The notes under the pieces are model-generated. The model was not told the DNA's origin and ran no database searches. It saw only the letters and a list, made by a program, of their open reading frames with translations. A DNA stretch of 64,000 nt from Basidiobolus meristosporus CBS 931.73 (lineage: Eukaryota > Basidiobolomycota > Basidiobolomycetes > Basidiobolales > Basidiobolaceae). The position numbers were made by a program, and so were the translations under genes. Positions 35,096-48,148 of the stretch are shown here, one piece after another. Within the stretch, counting starts at the first letter, position 1. Every line of letters starts with the position of its first letter. Where the stretch lies: contig MCFE01000110.1 of NCBI GenBank assembly GCA_002104905.1, forward strand, positions 104,043 to 168,042, given 5' to 3'.

Positions 35096-37588
35096 ATGGC
35101 AAGAACAAAGAAAAGAGCTGTGAAAAAAGGCCCCTCAATACCAGTAACTCGTTCCTCGAGAAGGAGGACAGAGACTGTCGAAGAGGTTGAGAGCAGGGCG
35201 GCAGAATTGGCTTCTGAAAGTAGTGACGATTCAGAATACATTGTCCCTGAGACTATACCCACAGAAGAGTTGGCAAGCGAAGAACCTCCTGAACAGCAGG
35301 TCGACACCTTCATCGATGAGCTGTTTCTTGGAACTGAGGTGGAGAAACCCAACAAATTCGAAAACCTAACAGAGCTAGAGTGGCTAATTGCCGACTATCT
35401 CGCGCATCAAGTTATCTCCAATGTTTTGTTCTACGGGGACACCTCAAATGAAAGTAGCATGGTACATAGAGTGGAGGCTCAAAAATACTGGAAGGATCTT
35501 AAAGGTATTCAAAGACCATTTGTTCTAGCTTTTATCATAGACGTAAATAACTTACCATCATATTTCTGTCAACAGCGCTGCTAAGCCATCATGATATGGA
35601 TGATTTCCAGGAAGTTTCGCGTAAAGTCACAAGTTCCGAAGAGTCTATGAAGTATAGCAGTATATTTCTGCGCATTCTTATGGCCGGGTTATGTCAAACT
35701 CATTTCGAAGATGATAATGATTGGGAGAGTATATACAATGTTTTGGTTGATATATGTGAGATATATTTACCTTGTATCTTATCGCAAAACACCACTTTCG
35801 ACTTGAGTTTGGTCAGATTTTGGATTGATTTAAAAACGCAAGTAGGTGCCTTCTGATTTGGTTTGGTTGCTTACTTTTCAAGGAGATTAGGTGACTAACT
35901 GTCGAGTGTCTCAATTAGACTATTGTACATGGAAGATATCGCGGGGAAAGCGCCACGGAACTGGTCGAAAAGCACTTTGGTGAAGGCGGCGATTATCTGT
36001 TCGAGTATATTCGATTTGCTGCTCCAGGGGATACTTCTAGGATAGAGAAGGAGAAGGAGCTTTATCGAAAGATGATTCAAGTGAGAACCCAGAGAGTAAG
36101 ATGTTTCCCAATTTCGCTTCTATTTTATACATCGAAAACCATAATGTTGACGCGTCGTTTGTTTAGTGCACTCAATATCTACCTGAGAAGCTCTCAAAGG
36201 AGATGCCCTGGACTAGATTACTACGTGTTGTACGTAGTTTTGTTAGTCGTAGTACCAGCCGATTGCCTGAACCCAAGCTACTGCAGGTAATAACATATTT
36301 TTTACCGTTTCCAAATGGAAATCTTATGATTTTTAGTTTATGGAGAATAGCAAGGCACCTGTAGAAACAGTCTCGGATGCCAACATTCAAGTAACAATCA
36401 CGAGTGAGCAAACAAACATAGGAATCACTTCTCCAGCACCTCAAGAGAAATCAATCACAGATACCACAGACGAAGAAAAGTAAATTAGCGTTGGCGATAT
36501 GGATATTCTGACTTGTAGTTGACGGTGGTATTATTTAGTATCCCTCTTGATGTTCAAGCACGTATAATCAAGGGACTTGAAGCCATGGCTCCCGAGGAGC
36601 TCAACAAGGAGATTCAATCTTTGGAGCCTATTTTCAACAATGTAACCAACTCTGCTCAATCCCAGTCTCTCAGCAATTCACAATCGGAGATTACCGACAA
36701 GACAGTACAGTCACAGGAGAATGAAGCAACGTTAGAGCTTCTGATATTATTTTGGCTTGACTCCTATATTAACCTTATTGGTTCTTAGCCAAGTGCAAAA
36801 CGCGAAGGATCAACGTAATCAAGCCCTTGCTAACTATTATCAAAGCCTTGAAAGAGCTAACCGCGAATTCAAGTTAGTACTATCGATTTTCATATTGGTA
36901 ACATAGCTTTGACACAACTTATTTCCAGCGCGCGTATTCAAGATCCCCTTCCTCGTATTCGTGCCGAAGTAGAGTCCATGATGAGTAATGGCAATGGTGC
37001 TGCGGATGAAAACTCGAAGAAAAGGTAGGCATACACAACTAGAATACATGAATTGTATCTGAACGGTTGTTTGCATCTCTCAGAAAGCGCTATATCCACG
37101 AACCTCCACATGCTGGAGTTCGAGTTCGTTGGAGTACACCACCATCTGAAATTGACGAAGAGTCACAAGGTACTAGTCAAGTGCGCCAGCCAATTGAAGG
37201 GGCTGTACCAAACGATATGGGTGATAAGAAAAGGAAGCTGAATGACCAAACTTCCGCTTCTATAACATCTGCTGCTAAGCTTCCAGAAGTTTATGCGGGT
37301 GAAAGAGATATTCGACATGAGCGGGAGTATCCAAACCCTGTTCAGAGACGAAAGGCTAAAGGCAAGGCCCCATGGTCTCAGGAGGAGCTTGATGCTCTCT
37401 ACGAAGGAATGCGTATGTTTGGTACTGCTTGGTCCACCATATTAAGCCACTTCGGTGAACAAGGAGTTATCGATCAACGCTTACGTCGACGCAACCAAAT
37501 TCAGTTGAAAGATAAGGCACGTAACGAGAGAAGACGTCGCGAGCGAGTTGGTCTGCCATTGGATGTGTTTGAAGATGCATGTAATTAA
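35096..37588 (+). CDS. TRF/TBF1/Taz1-type telomere-repeat-binding Myb protein
   Basis: Nine exons (35096-35504, 35576-35841, 35919-36080, 36167-36286, 36337-36479, 36539-36730, 36789-36872, 36929-37024, 37084-37588) splice in frame to 658 residues. A basic/acidic N-terminus precedes a long helical region (roughly residues 95-290) in the place of the TRFH dimerisation domain. A Ser/Gln-rich linker follows, and near the C-terminus a single Myb/SANT domain (WSQEELDALYEGMRMFG, W588) ending in a telobox-type helix, IQLKDKARNERRRRER (L632-N638). The usual telobox Trp is Ala. One C-terminal telobox Myb plus an N-terminal helical domain is the TRF1/2, Taz1 and Tbf1 architecture; length is close to S. 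pombe Taz1. Predicted to bind TTAGGG at telomeres and/or promoters. Confidence 0.85.
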
Positions 37589-40341
37589 CTATACTCTAGG
37601 AGCTTGTTGCCTTCCTTCTTGTATAGTAAATCTTCATTCCATCCCATGCCATGCCAATGGTATTCGAAAATAGGAAATTTTGCTCGGTATTTTTTGTTGT
37701 ATTTAAATTCATTATCTAATCAGTGGAAGATAAAATTGAATTCTCTTTAAAGCCATTCCCATCCTAGAAGCCTCGGAAATTATGCTCGACCACATGTGAG
37801 TGGTAGCTTGAGCCAATCGTGTGGAAATGTTAGTTGCAATTTGTAGCTTAGTCCGGTTTCGTTATTTATGCCAATATGATTAAATTAAAGATAAATAAAG
37901 CACCACTATTGCATCACTTATCTCTTAACAGCTCCACCTTGGCACTGGCTTCTGTGGCCACTTCTTGGCCCATCCATTGTTAATGAGCTAAATTTTGGGT
38001 ACCGTTTTATTATGCTCCGGGGCTTTTTTTCCCTACAGTATCGTAGTCGGTATTTGGATGATCGATGATTGTTATTCAGCTAGCAGAGATATCCTATGGC
38101 TTGACCCAGGTAGCATATACTCTATACAATTAAGAGTACCTTTGTCATGGTTGGTCATTAAGGTCTTGTGGATCACGCTTATCCTAAACATTCATTCTGC
38201 CAAAGCATCAACACCGGGATCACCTACAGTTCCTCATCATCTGTGTAGATTGGAGATTACTGCAGGAAAAGGTATTTTTGTTAACATGTCGGATATGATA
38301 TCGCGCCCGGTAGGTAGGTACGTTTCCTGTCACAACTCCTAGGCAGAGAAAATTCTACTACTCTCATCCAAGTGTTAGTCTGGATTTGAGAGTCTAGGCT
38401 TCGAGACCAATGAACGAGCTGGCAACCTAATTGTGCAGAATTCCCGTTGCTGCGTATGCTGCTATGGTAGTTGTCAATTATAATAAAAATCCATAATGAT
38501 GGCTTATTTCTGATACATATCTATATTTACAATCTTGGAGTGCAACATGAATGAAGCTCCATATTCATGGTGGCGGAGGTTTTCTATACGTCAATAGATT
38601 ACCTCCAGTACATCAAATCATTGTTATCAATAGTATCAACTCGCATACAAGGATGAATCAAAATGGGTGCACATTCTCATATGCCAGCTGCCATATTGGT
38701 ATTTCAAAGTGCCGGTCTTCATCACACTTTGTAACCTTACGTTCGGTGGAGCCTGTTCTGCAAAACACCACGTTTGCTCCTCGGGGGATTTTGCGATAGG
38801 AAAGATCTACAGGGAGATAGAGGAGGTGGGTCCTACACACAAATGATATGTTACGCATGTTTATTGTGACACTTTGTACATTCGTTTTGCAACATAATGT
38901 AGCGTTAGTTGTAGCTAGTCTTTAAGAATTGATCTTCAATATATTGCTCAATCTCAGCTGGGTTTTTCTTTGTTGGTCGCGAGTGTACACAGTCAGTTAC
39001 TGGAATTGATTTCTTGTGCTTGGGCTGCCTCAAGCCCCTACTACTGTTGGGTGAGGGAAGATCACCGAGCTGATTAAGGTCTGACGACGTGGATTCCTCT
39101 GAGGTTTGATAGTATCTCTCTGGATGTTCAATGCGAAATTCCATTATCACACTTGTGTCTAGTATCTCTCTTGCTACTCACTACTCTTTTATCGTTCTAT
39201 CAGATTAGACTCGCGAATGCAGCAGCCACAACATCCAGTAGCATTCAGATGTCCGGAACCGAAGTGAATCACTCCAAAGTCTGGATCTTTTGAGTCCAAC
39301 TAAAATAGTATTCCGGTTCACCTCTCCCCGACTAATGCTGAAACCTGACAAACCGATTGCCCCATGTATGAGTAAGTGGTAGATCATGTGTGGCTTAGAG
39401 CTTACTCAATCTAGCACAGCAATCACCCTGGACATGATGGCAAGCCGACATCCATGTACCCGGATTGGTTATCGCTTGGCTGCAGCACTGATTGACTCTT
39501 AAGGGTGGTATTTTGAAGCAATAAAGTGCTACCTGTGTCAGGTTGGAAGGATGTCGGTCATCAAATCACTACTTGGTTACAAGCATATGCATCCAGTTCG
39601 AAAGATTCAGGGTAATACAAAGGGTTTTGCATTGGGATTAAGCAGCCATCACATACCCCATTCTTTGGGATGGCAAGCCCACCCAAAAGTATGATGTGGC
39701 TGTATCTGTTTCGTCCAGTGTTGCCCATTAGTTATATGCCCGATGAAAGTAACAACGTGCTTTTCAGAAATGGTGGGGGCAGTAAGCTCGGCTGAACGTC
39801 TAAATCGAAGCCTTCATCTATAGCATAAAGTGCTGCCAATAGCTGGGTATGTCTGGCAAGGGGTCCTACTGATCATCATTCACCTACTTGTCCTCTTTTT
39901 GCAGGTAAATCTGTGTTTCATTCGAATTTCAAGATGGAGTAGAAGGGTCACATGTCAGATATATCTAGCAACTCCATCAAGCAAAGATGCCCCTAGAACA
40001 ATGCCAATCTGAGTGTGGCTTACTACGTTGCAATATCCCATAAGTGGATCGGCAGCGGTTAATCACGAAATGCCCTTATGTCCTTTTATGTACCAGTTGT
40101 GTATGGAGTAGGCGCTAATTAGTGCAGGTAATGGATTAGTCAGAAATCAACTCCCAGAGCAGACAAGGTAGGCTGTTGTGCTGAACATCTTTTTCAAATG
40201 GACCGCATGCTTGTTCGAACAAGTTACGCATTCACGGTTTATTTGGATAAGCATTATGTAACACTGACGGGTTAATCTGTCTATGGGTAAAGACTTGCGC
40301 ACACTCAAAGATCCCAATCACACGCCGCATAAATTCTACTA
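37589..40341. other. 2.7-kb region; one possible small gene
   Basis: Convergent region between the telomere-binding gene and the Maf gene. Apart from the small frame at 38905-39144, listed separately, no gene is recognised. Confidence 0.45.
38905..39144 (-). CDS. Possible small hydrophilic protein
   Basis: A 79-codon frame from an ATG, rich in Glu, Lys, Ser and Pro (PKHKKSIPVTD, KKNPAEIEQYIEDQFLK). The composition is more protein-like than other frames in this gap, but no family is recognised and it could be chance. No intron is visible. Confidence 0.3.
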   Translation of the reverse strand: MEFRIEHPERYYQTSEESTSSDLNQLGDLPSPNSSRGLRQPKHKKSIPVTDCVHSRPTKKNPAEIEQYIEDQFLKTSYN

Positions 40342-41251
40342 CTAGATTAGGTTATTTTCAAGCAACTCGTTCAGTTTTTCGAAAAATTTCTGGGCTGGAA
40401 AGCCAACCTGGCGAAGCAATATAATTTGGTAAGTCTTATGCGATGGAATAACTGGGAGTGGGTGAGGACGTACCACATTGTAGTAATCTCCATTGATTTT
40501 TGAAACCAAGAAGGATGCTAAACCCTGATAGCCGTAGCCACCAGCTTTATCCCTGGAGCAATTCGAACCATAACGTGGTTAGTAGTTTGCCGATAAAGGC
40601 CAAGTACTGCGATGGTAACATACATAGGCTCTCCACTGTCAACATATGCTTGGATAAGCTCGGGAGAAGAGTTGGCAAAAACAACCTCTGTTTCCTCACA
40701 AAAGGTCAAGATTTCTGGTTGTGTTGAATGGGGCAGAGCAAAGCACACCGCAGTGTAAACGTAATGGGATTTTCCGTTCAAACGAGTCAGTATCTCAACT
40801 GCATGCTCGACTGATCTGGGCTTTTCCAAAATTTCTTCCCCGAGCACTACAATAGTATCTGCACCGATCACCAAGGCGGGAGGTTGGGCTTGGCTCTATG
40901 GCACCCAGAAAAGCTGAGGTTATTCACAGGAGTTGAAGGAGGAAAAGTGTCAGAGGATGGTACCGATTGTAGACGCTCGAAAACCTCTAATGTCTTTTGC
41001 TTCGCGGTCTCGGTCACATAATCCTTGGCGTGCGAGAAAGTACTTTTATCTAGGGTTTCTGGAAAAGTACTTGGTACAACCTGAAATTCTAGACCCTGCA
41101 GACAATTAGTTAAACCAGGTTCAGGCGCTCCTTGAGATGGTTGGGTACAAACCAATTTTGACAGAATTTCTTTGCGCCTGGGGGAACCAGAAGCAAGAAC
41201 AATCTGTTTACCTTCCAGGCGTTGCAGACTAGGTAGTTTGAAGAAAGTCAT
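40342..41251 (-). CDS. Maf-family nucleotide pyrophosphatase
   Basis: Five exons (41153-41251, 40964-41095, 40624-40895, 40474-40552, 40342-40407) encode 215 residues. Motifs of the Maf/ASMTL-N family are present: N-terminal QIVLASGSPRRKEILSKL, VIGADTIVVLGEEILEKPRS with the catalytic Asp, and YVDSGEPM joined by splicing to DKAGGYGYQGLA. The C-terminus, VVGFPAQKFFEKLNELL, is also conserved. These enzymes hydrolyse modified or pyrimidine nucleoside triphosphates, cleansing the nucleotide pool. Length and all motifs match bacterial and eukaryotic Maf. Confidence 0.94.
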
Positions 41252-41725
41252 TTCCTAAGATATCGTGGCACTTCACTGACTCAGTATTGAACGTAACTCT
41301 GTATCAACAGCAGTATATATGGACCGAAAATTGACGAGTCCCCAAAGAGCCAATCATAGGCTCGTATCTATCGTTTTTCAAAGAATACAATGAAATGCAT
41401 AATGTGGCGTCGCAAATGTATGATAGAATTGACGTTTTTCGGCGGACCCAAGTTCACACCTTGCTTGTTGCCACTAACCATGTTCTGGAATAGAGTTCAT
41501 CGGATTGTGGGTCAAGTATACAAAATAGACCTTGGTGATTTATTATAGTTGAGTGGTGCGGTGCAGTCCAAGATTGAGATCAACTAAACTATATATGCTC
41601 TCAACAAGCCGGTTGCTTCGTGTTCACACTGTTGCTAGAAATTTACAGAGGTGCGTTCGGATGAATCCAGAGGCTACAAAATGCCGATTCAAGACGTGGT
41701 CGTCGTTGGAAGCAATCTGGGATCT
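41252..41725. other. Spacer between Maf and CorA genes
   Basis: Upstream region of the Maf gene and 3' flank of the CorA gene; no further feature. Confidence 0.45.
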
Positions 41726-43364
41726 TTACATGATCCTGTGCTTCACCATGATGGTGACTCCACAAATGAATGTAAGAACAAGGAACCCAACTAGCCCATA
41801 AAACCAAGCTAGGTTTTCAGTATCCTGCCCAGGGACATGAACATTCATTCCCCACAGTCCAGTGATAATATTCATAGGAACGATGACTGATGCGATGGCG
41901 GTTAGCTTGGCAACGACGTCATTTGTACGGTTGCTCGACTGCGTGATTTCAATGGAGATTTGGGTCAGGTAGTTTGAGTGGGCCCTAGACAGGATCTTCT
42001 CGTAGTGCGACGCATTCTGAACCATGGTAAGGATGTGATCTTAAAGAAATACTCTGAGTGTTGGGGTGGGCAACCTCAACTTCATACCAGTACTAACCTT
42101 GAACATCTCCCAAGTACAAGCTCATCTCGTCAGCAGGTTTACTGTGTTCCTGAAGATGGTTACCGGTTCGCTTGATAACACCTTTGACACAATCTCCCTT
42201 CGGCTTCAGAAGACGCAAAACGCCAGATATTGCTTTCCGAGCATTCCCAATACGGCGTAATAAATCTGACTGTTCGGACTCCTTTAAGATAAACACCAAC
42301 TCGTCAATAGAGTCCGATTCCATTTCTAAGTTCTCAACCAGAGGTATGAAGGCGTCCACAACAGAGTCCATTAATGCGTAGTTAATCCAGTCTAGTCCAG
42401 ACATGTTAGCTGCGTGGATGGGGCTGTTCGATAACTTCATATTACCTGGGGTGACTTGGATGTAATCCCTCAAATGGTCAATACGGTCGAGTACATTCTG
42501 CAGATGTGGAGTTGGTCGGTAATGAAACTACATCCGAAGATTAATAACATCTCTTCAGTGGCCAATCGGATCACTACTTGTTACCAACCGATATAATGGA
42601 ATCTTTGCGAACTATGTTGAACAAACTAACGGCGTTCTCTACGTATGCTTCTGCCACGTTGAATTGTTCGAACATATCAAAGGTCTGGAAATTTACGAAA
42701 TAATAGTTCTTGAAAGATTCGCACTTTTCTCGAGTCTCTTCAGCTTGGATATCTTCCGTGGTTAAAGGATGAATCCGAAATACCTAAAAGATGTCAATAC
42801 TCGATGCCAACGGATATGCGCCTTCTTAGGTTACCTTGCTGAGCCATTTGAGTTCACTGTCGCTAGGCGCAAGGATATCTAGCCAGAAACCACCTGAACA
42901 TATCAAATCTTCCGTAGACGACTTCTCTGTGGCAATATCGGTCATATTGAAGCCTTTAATGACTCCTGCTTTAGAGGAGTAGAAAGTGAAACGCGGCTCT
43001 TCATTGTACTGAAAGGAGGATTCGGACTTAGAGTGGTGAGTCAACATACAGGCAAGAATATACATACCAGGGAATAGTCTGAAATGCTCCGCTTTCTTCC
43101 AGTTGAGAGCTTGCGCTGGTGTGGTTCAAATCTCCCACGAGACAAAAACTCTTGCAGAGCCTTTACATCAATCTCCTCGTTATTCTGACTTGGATTGTCT
43201 GTTGGAAAGCAAACATCCTCCTCAGCATTCGGCAGCAGGTCGTCTACTGTAGTAGGAATGTCGGTGGCGGATTCGAATACAATATGCGAGTTTTCGTCTA
43301 TTGTAAGGATAGTATTTGATGGTTTGTCATTCTGAAGATTTCTATGCTCTTCTTGGTTGTTCAT
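41726..43364 (-). CDS. CorA-type magnesium transporter (fungal ALR/MNR2 type)
   Basis: Six exons (43068-43364, 42835-43008, 42589-42783, 42446-42527, 42098-42391, 41726-42039) encode 451 residues. A Ser/Arg-rich N-terminal extension precedes the CorA cytosolic domain (HPLTTEDIQAEETREKCE, a conserved block), a long coiled helix, and two C-terminal membrane helices. The selectivity motif GMN is present (IITGLWGMNV), followed by a short acidic loop and a second helix, GLVGFLVLTFICGVTIMV. CorA channels are pentamers admitting Mg2+. The long N-terminus and the LWGMN context suggest the ALR/MNR2 branch at plasma membrane or vacuole; which of them is uncertain. Confidence 0.94.
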
Positions 43365-46352
43365 TTCCCACCAGAGTTCAAGAACTAGTGGTGTTGAGGG
43401 GGATTTGAAGGTCGTTTAGCGGCGAAGTCTGGTAAGATATAATTGGAAATTCAATCAGTGCCTAAAACAAATCTTGATCAAAGTGGATTGGATCTAAAAG
43501 ATAAAAGGAAATCCAATTCCCAAAGATCATTCAAAGAAGTAGCTAATCTGGCCACATCGTAAATGGCCGATTTAGTTTATTACGTAAAAGTGGTTATCTA
43601 ACATGTCTTACTGCTTGGCCCCTGAAATAAATGAGCAGTGGTTTGAGTTTCCTAACATTGATGGTCCATCAGTGAGCAGATGGAGATTACTGTATAGCTC
43701 TCCAGGTGATTCTCTGCAAAATGGTCACCCATTAACACATAGTGCACCATTATGATAAGCCCTATAATCTCCTAAGCCCTGTATCAATATTGCAGATGGG
43801 GGAATGATGGATAACTTCCTTAGCACGGAAGCGCGCAGCACCATGAGCTCTGTATAATCGATGACGTCCGAATTGGCTGGATGCATGCGTGTCATCGGAA
43901 TGGCGAGGGATTTGCAGGAAGCGAGGTTTTTGATCCACCACAGAAGAGTCATGAAGATTGGGCGGAAATGAGCCAGAGAAAGTTACGGATCATCGCATGA
44001 TGTGGATGTGATAGGAATGGAGTGCGACTTGGCAAAGAGGTATTGTCACGCACATGACCTACAATGTTAGTGGTCATCATTAGCTGGAACGACCCCTTCA
44101 ATAATGGCCATTCCTGAGACATAAATACCCCAATCAAGTTCCATCACGAAAGCTCCTGCAAGGGTACTGTGAATTTCGGTCGAACGCTATTGCCTCTGGG
44201 CATGGCTTTCACGTTTTTGATGCTGATTGATTCCACTCCTCAAGGGGGGTGAATACGAAACGGAAGGATCCTCCATATTGAACGAGCAACGGTGTAGATA
44301 CACGTATATACAGCTTTCTGGGATAAATCATCGCCTTGCGTATAAAATCCCTGAATAAAAGGCTGCCGTATCGACTAAATCCAGATTCCTGATAGATCGT
44401 GTTGTACATGATTACCATCCAAAAGCACCTCATCCCATACGGTCTCCAGTAATCATCAAGTCTGGGCGCTAGAACAAAGCGAAAGGGGACATCTAGATCG
44501 CATTCTCCTCACACTTCTACCATTGCTTGATGAGTATTCCTGGTGCTGGCACCAGTGCTGTATAGAGAGCCAATGACCCGATGCCCTTACTTTGCAGATC
44601 AACTACTCTGGACTCTGAACGAGGTCTCTATCAAAGGATACTTTTAGGATTGGAACATGCTGCACTAGGTTTTATTCCACGACCAAACTGATTCAAGTTA
44701 ATTCTATCAATCCAACAAATCAAAGTTACACCCACCACTTGGTACTGGCAACGAATTGAGGTCGCAGCTGATTTTAAAAATCTCGGTATGCATTTCTTGG
44801 TGCCTAGTCTGCCAGCAAATAGGACTCCAGTCGCTCCTCGCCATCTCATTAAATTTCTCGGCATGCAATCGTGGCTGCTTTAGGAGGCACCATTTGACGC
44901 TTGAAACAAGACACAAGTATCAGGTGCCGACTGAAACAATGATTTTGAAAAGAGAATGATTTGCCACACCATGAAACGCTAATATAGATTTCTGACTGAA
45001 GATTGTGTCAAGCGGTACAAATGGAATCTGATAGCTGCTGGGGGGATATCGTCCCCTAAATGCTCCCATCATACTGCATGAGCAAAGGCAGTCATTAATT
45101 GAGATTCAGATGCAGGATACATTCTGGGAAGATTATGGATCACATCTAGTTTGACTTCTGGCCACTCGCTCCATTACATGGTTCAATAGGCAGCAAAGAC
45201 AACTCAATCGTTGAATAATGAAAGCAAAAGCCGCAGAAATATAGATCACTACTCTACACCAATCCAAAAGAAATTAGCTAGCTCAGCACCTAAACTTTTC
45301 ATAAAACTGAGCTTTCCACTTTGGAGATTATTGGGATTGAATATTATCGGAAGAAGTTCGCAGGAAATTCACCAATTCTTTGCGAGTCCTGGAGTTGCCA
45401 AAAATTTCAAACTAGTCCTCAAGCCACCAAGACGTACACACAGCCTCCAGCGGCCTTCCTCACGATATCTCCTTATAACTGTACATCACATCAAAAAATG
45501 CTGAGTAAATGAAAAATTTTGCTTTTGCCCTGCAAGTGTATGGTGCGTAATGGTCCATCAGCATCATTTTTCAAACTGATGTGTACCTTCAATATGGCAT
45601 AGCCTCCTATATCCTAGCAGAAGCTATTGATCAATGTCATACGGGAACCAGTGGAAACCATTGAGCTTGCAACTTTCGGATATCATGGCCAGAGGATTGA
45701 ATTGGGAGAAAGTGATTTGCAGTTCCAATAAATGGCAGTGCTCACTTGTAGGCGCAATGAGTTGAATGAGGATTTTAACATTATGATAGTGCCTTGCAAA
45801 ATATGTGGTATATGTGAAGCTTAGGGTCTATTGAAAATTCTGAAGGCTCCCCCTAAATACAGTCCAGCTAGTAAAAAATCAAAGTTTGAGTTTTCTACCA
45901 CAGATCTATTCTTGCACAATAGAACCACAGGAGCAACAACTTGGCAGCAGCATTTAGTCTAATTAAAGAGGCCTAAAGTCATATTCACTAGCCCTACCCT
46001 GATGCATGAGCTCAAAACCATCATTACCAAGTCAATTTAGAGAACAGGCACGCACTAAGAGGTAATGTAGACAAGTGGTTGCATTTGGTACCTTCTTGCT
46101 TTCCTAAAGCCAACAGTGCCAATGAACACCACAAAGCGGCATTGCAAAGCAATAAAATACCCCATCATGCCCATTTTACAGCATGAATTACTACCTACAG
46201 GGGAGCAGAGTTGTCGGATAACAATCAAAATAATGATATTAATCGTATAAATAAGAGTATCTTAAATAGCCCAACACTTCGATGTTCCTACAAGAGCTTC
46301 ACTATGCAGCATGGATTTTGAGTGGTATCAAGTGTCTCAGAAGGCTATGTCC
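43365..46352. other. 3-kb region without a recognisable gene
   Basis: Upstream of the CorA gene and downstream of the DUF3626 gene. Only short unrelated open frames (for example 45211-45504); no repeats or RNA genes recognised. Confidence 0.45.
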
Positions 46353-47213
46353 TCACGCCTGGATATCCCAGTCACTGGAATAATTTCCGCCCCATCGGGC
46401 AACATAATGCCATACTTTTTTCAAATCTTGCTGGCTATATTTCCCAGTGGCTGCAGCATCTCCAATCTCCTTTGCAGTCAATATCCCGTCTTTCATTAAT
46501 GTTAGGCCAAGTCGTACATACTCTTCTCCACGGTAGTCCCACTGTTCCTCCATCACCTGGGACGACAAAACAAAACCAGAATGCCACTCAATCTTGCATG
46601 GTAATCGGTTTGCTGCCTCTTCCACTCTTGAATTTTTATAGCAGGGGTCGAGTACAAGCGCCTCGACATCCTTAGCGATCGACAGGGTGCCATGAATTTG
46701 TGTTTCAATATAGTCGTCAAGGATATCCTTCTGATCCGCGTTTGCGACATCAATTAAATACATACTTTGGGCTACGGAAAAATGCTCAGGGCAAAAATAA
46801 CTGTCTGGGTAACAAAAGGTCGCTCGGTCAAGGGTCTCTTCTTTGAGTCGGAAGAAGGCCGAGCCAAAACGAGGAGAACCCCCCAGATCGCGTTTTCTGA
46901 AGTTTAACGAGCCATATTTTGGGCGTTCTGAGGCAGGGGCAGAATCGTACACGCCTCCAAAAATGCGGCTTTCCCATTGCCATCTCTCGCCACCGACTGT
47001 GGCGGTCAAACCGCCGTTACTTGTCCCAGTTTCAAATTGGGAGCGGTACTCACCACTATCGGCCAACTCTTCAATCAAAAGACGGCCTTCGTAAAGCGTG
47101 TCTGGGTGGAAATGCGCGGTTATACGGAGATTTCGGTCCATGGGCAAGCCACTTTGGGCTTTTGAGGTAACATATTCAATAGCCTGCTTCTGCAGAGAAT
47201 CTTTGCATGTCAT
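46353..47213 (-). CDS. DUF3626-family protein, intronless
   Basis: Single exon of 286 residues. Characteristic blocks of the mainly bacterial DUF3626 family: RITAHFHPDTLYEGRLLIEE (residues 30-49), YRSQFETGTSNGGLTATVGG, ESRIFGGVYD, SERPKYGSLNFRK, SPRFGSAFFRLKEE and a C-terminal PCKIEWHSGFVLS. The biochemical role is not established to my knowledge. The invariant His (HFHPD) and Tyr (PKYGSLN) invite comparison with ADP-ribosyltransferase-like folds, but that is speculation. Lack of introns in a region where most genes have several, and a mostly bacterial family distribution, raise the possibility of horizontal acquisition. The frame is intact, so the gene appears functional. Confidence 0.82.
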   Translation of the reverse strand: MTCKDSLQKQAIEYVTSKAQSGLPMDRNLRITAHFHPDTLYEGRLLIEELADSGEYRSQFETGTSNGGLTATVGGERWQWESRIFGGVYDSAPASERPKYGSLNFRKRDLGGSPRFGSAFFRLKEETLDRATFCYPDSYFCPEHFSVAQSMYLIDVANADQKDILDDYIETQIHGTLSIAKDVEALVLDPCYKNSRVEEAANRLPCKIEWHSGFVLSSQVMEEQWDYRGEEYVRLGLTLMKDGILTAKEIGDAAATGKYSQQDLKKVWHYVARWGGNYSSDWDIQA

Positions 47214-48148
47214 GAGGTGAAAATTAGTCGGTCAATCTCCAAGTCACTTATATGTCAAATAAATACCCATTCACTACATACAAGCAGACTTGAACCAGCC
47301 TGGTAGTGTTGAGAGTATATGACGCATACTTGCACCCTAAATGTCACAATACCGTGGCTCGAAATTGATCAAACCGACTTTTCCATCTAAGTCTATTCCT
47401 GTCCAAAACAATGAAAAATGCGTAAATTCAAGGGGTATTAACCCAATCCTTTGGGGACTGTCACAAACGAGATTGCCGGGTACTTGGTGTTATCTTCAAA
47501 TTATTAAATCTCTGGCTATTTTGAATAGGGCGTAACCCCCGCTTCCTGGACAGCAGATGCTCCCCAGATGGCTCCTAGAAAATCTGGCTGTCAGTTTCAT
47601 CTACACTACGGCAAACGTTACCTTCAACAGATAGCAGCCTTCATTTGGGGAACATCGTGAAGACACTTCCGGCAGATACGTCGTAGCCATCCAGTCTATC
47701 AAGCTGGGATAGACGCAGAAAGCGCTGCATAGGTGAGCAAATACTGCCCGTACTGTCAGCATCCTCAGTTGATGATACGAGAGCTAAATGAAGGGATCTC
47801 GGTTCCTTTTAATGCTTGGAAAGCTGTCATTGGGGCCCAATGGCGAAGATTATGGTACTCGTATTTGCAAGGCGGATTGTTTTTCCATGCATGGCTCCCT
47901 GAGCGCACCGTTGTCATAAGCTTTCGCGCAGAGATCTTCCGGCAATATGTTTCCCCAAGAAATATAAACGGCATATCAGGCTTCGGTGCATTATGCGGCC
48001 ATTCTATTCATCCTCGCCAAAGTATTGCGTGATTTTACAACCTGCTGCCCAGCTATAAATACGATATTGTAACATAGTTGGTAGATTCAATTGTCCTGCC
48101 GGGGTTTCCCTTTCTCCCAATCCACCAAACCTACCTCACATTGTCGTC
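47214..48148. other. Divergent intergenic region
   Basis: Between the DUF3626 and peroxiredoxin genes; no recognised feature. Confidence 0.45.
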
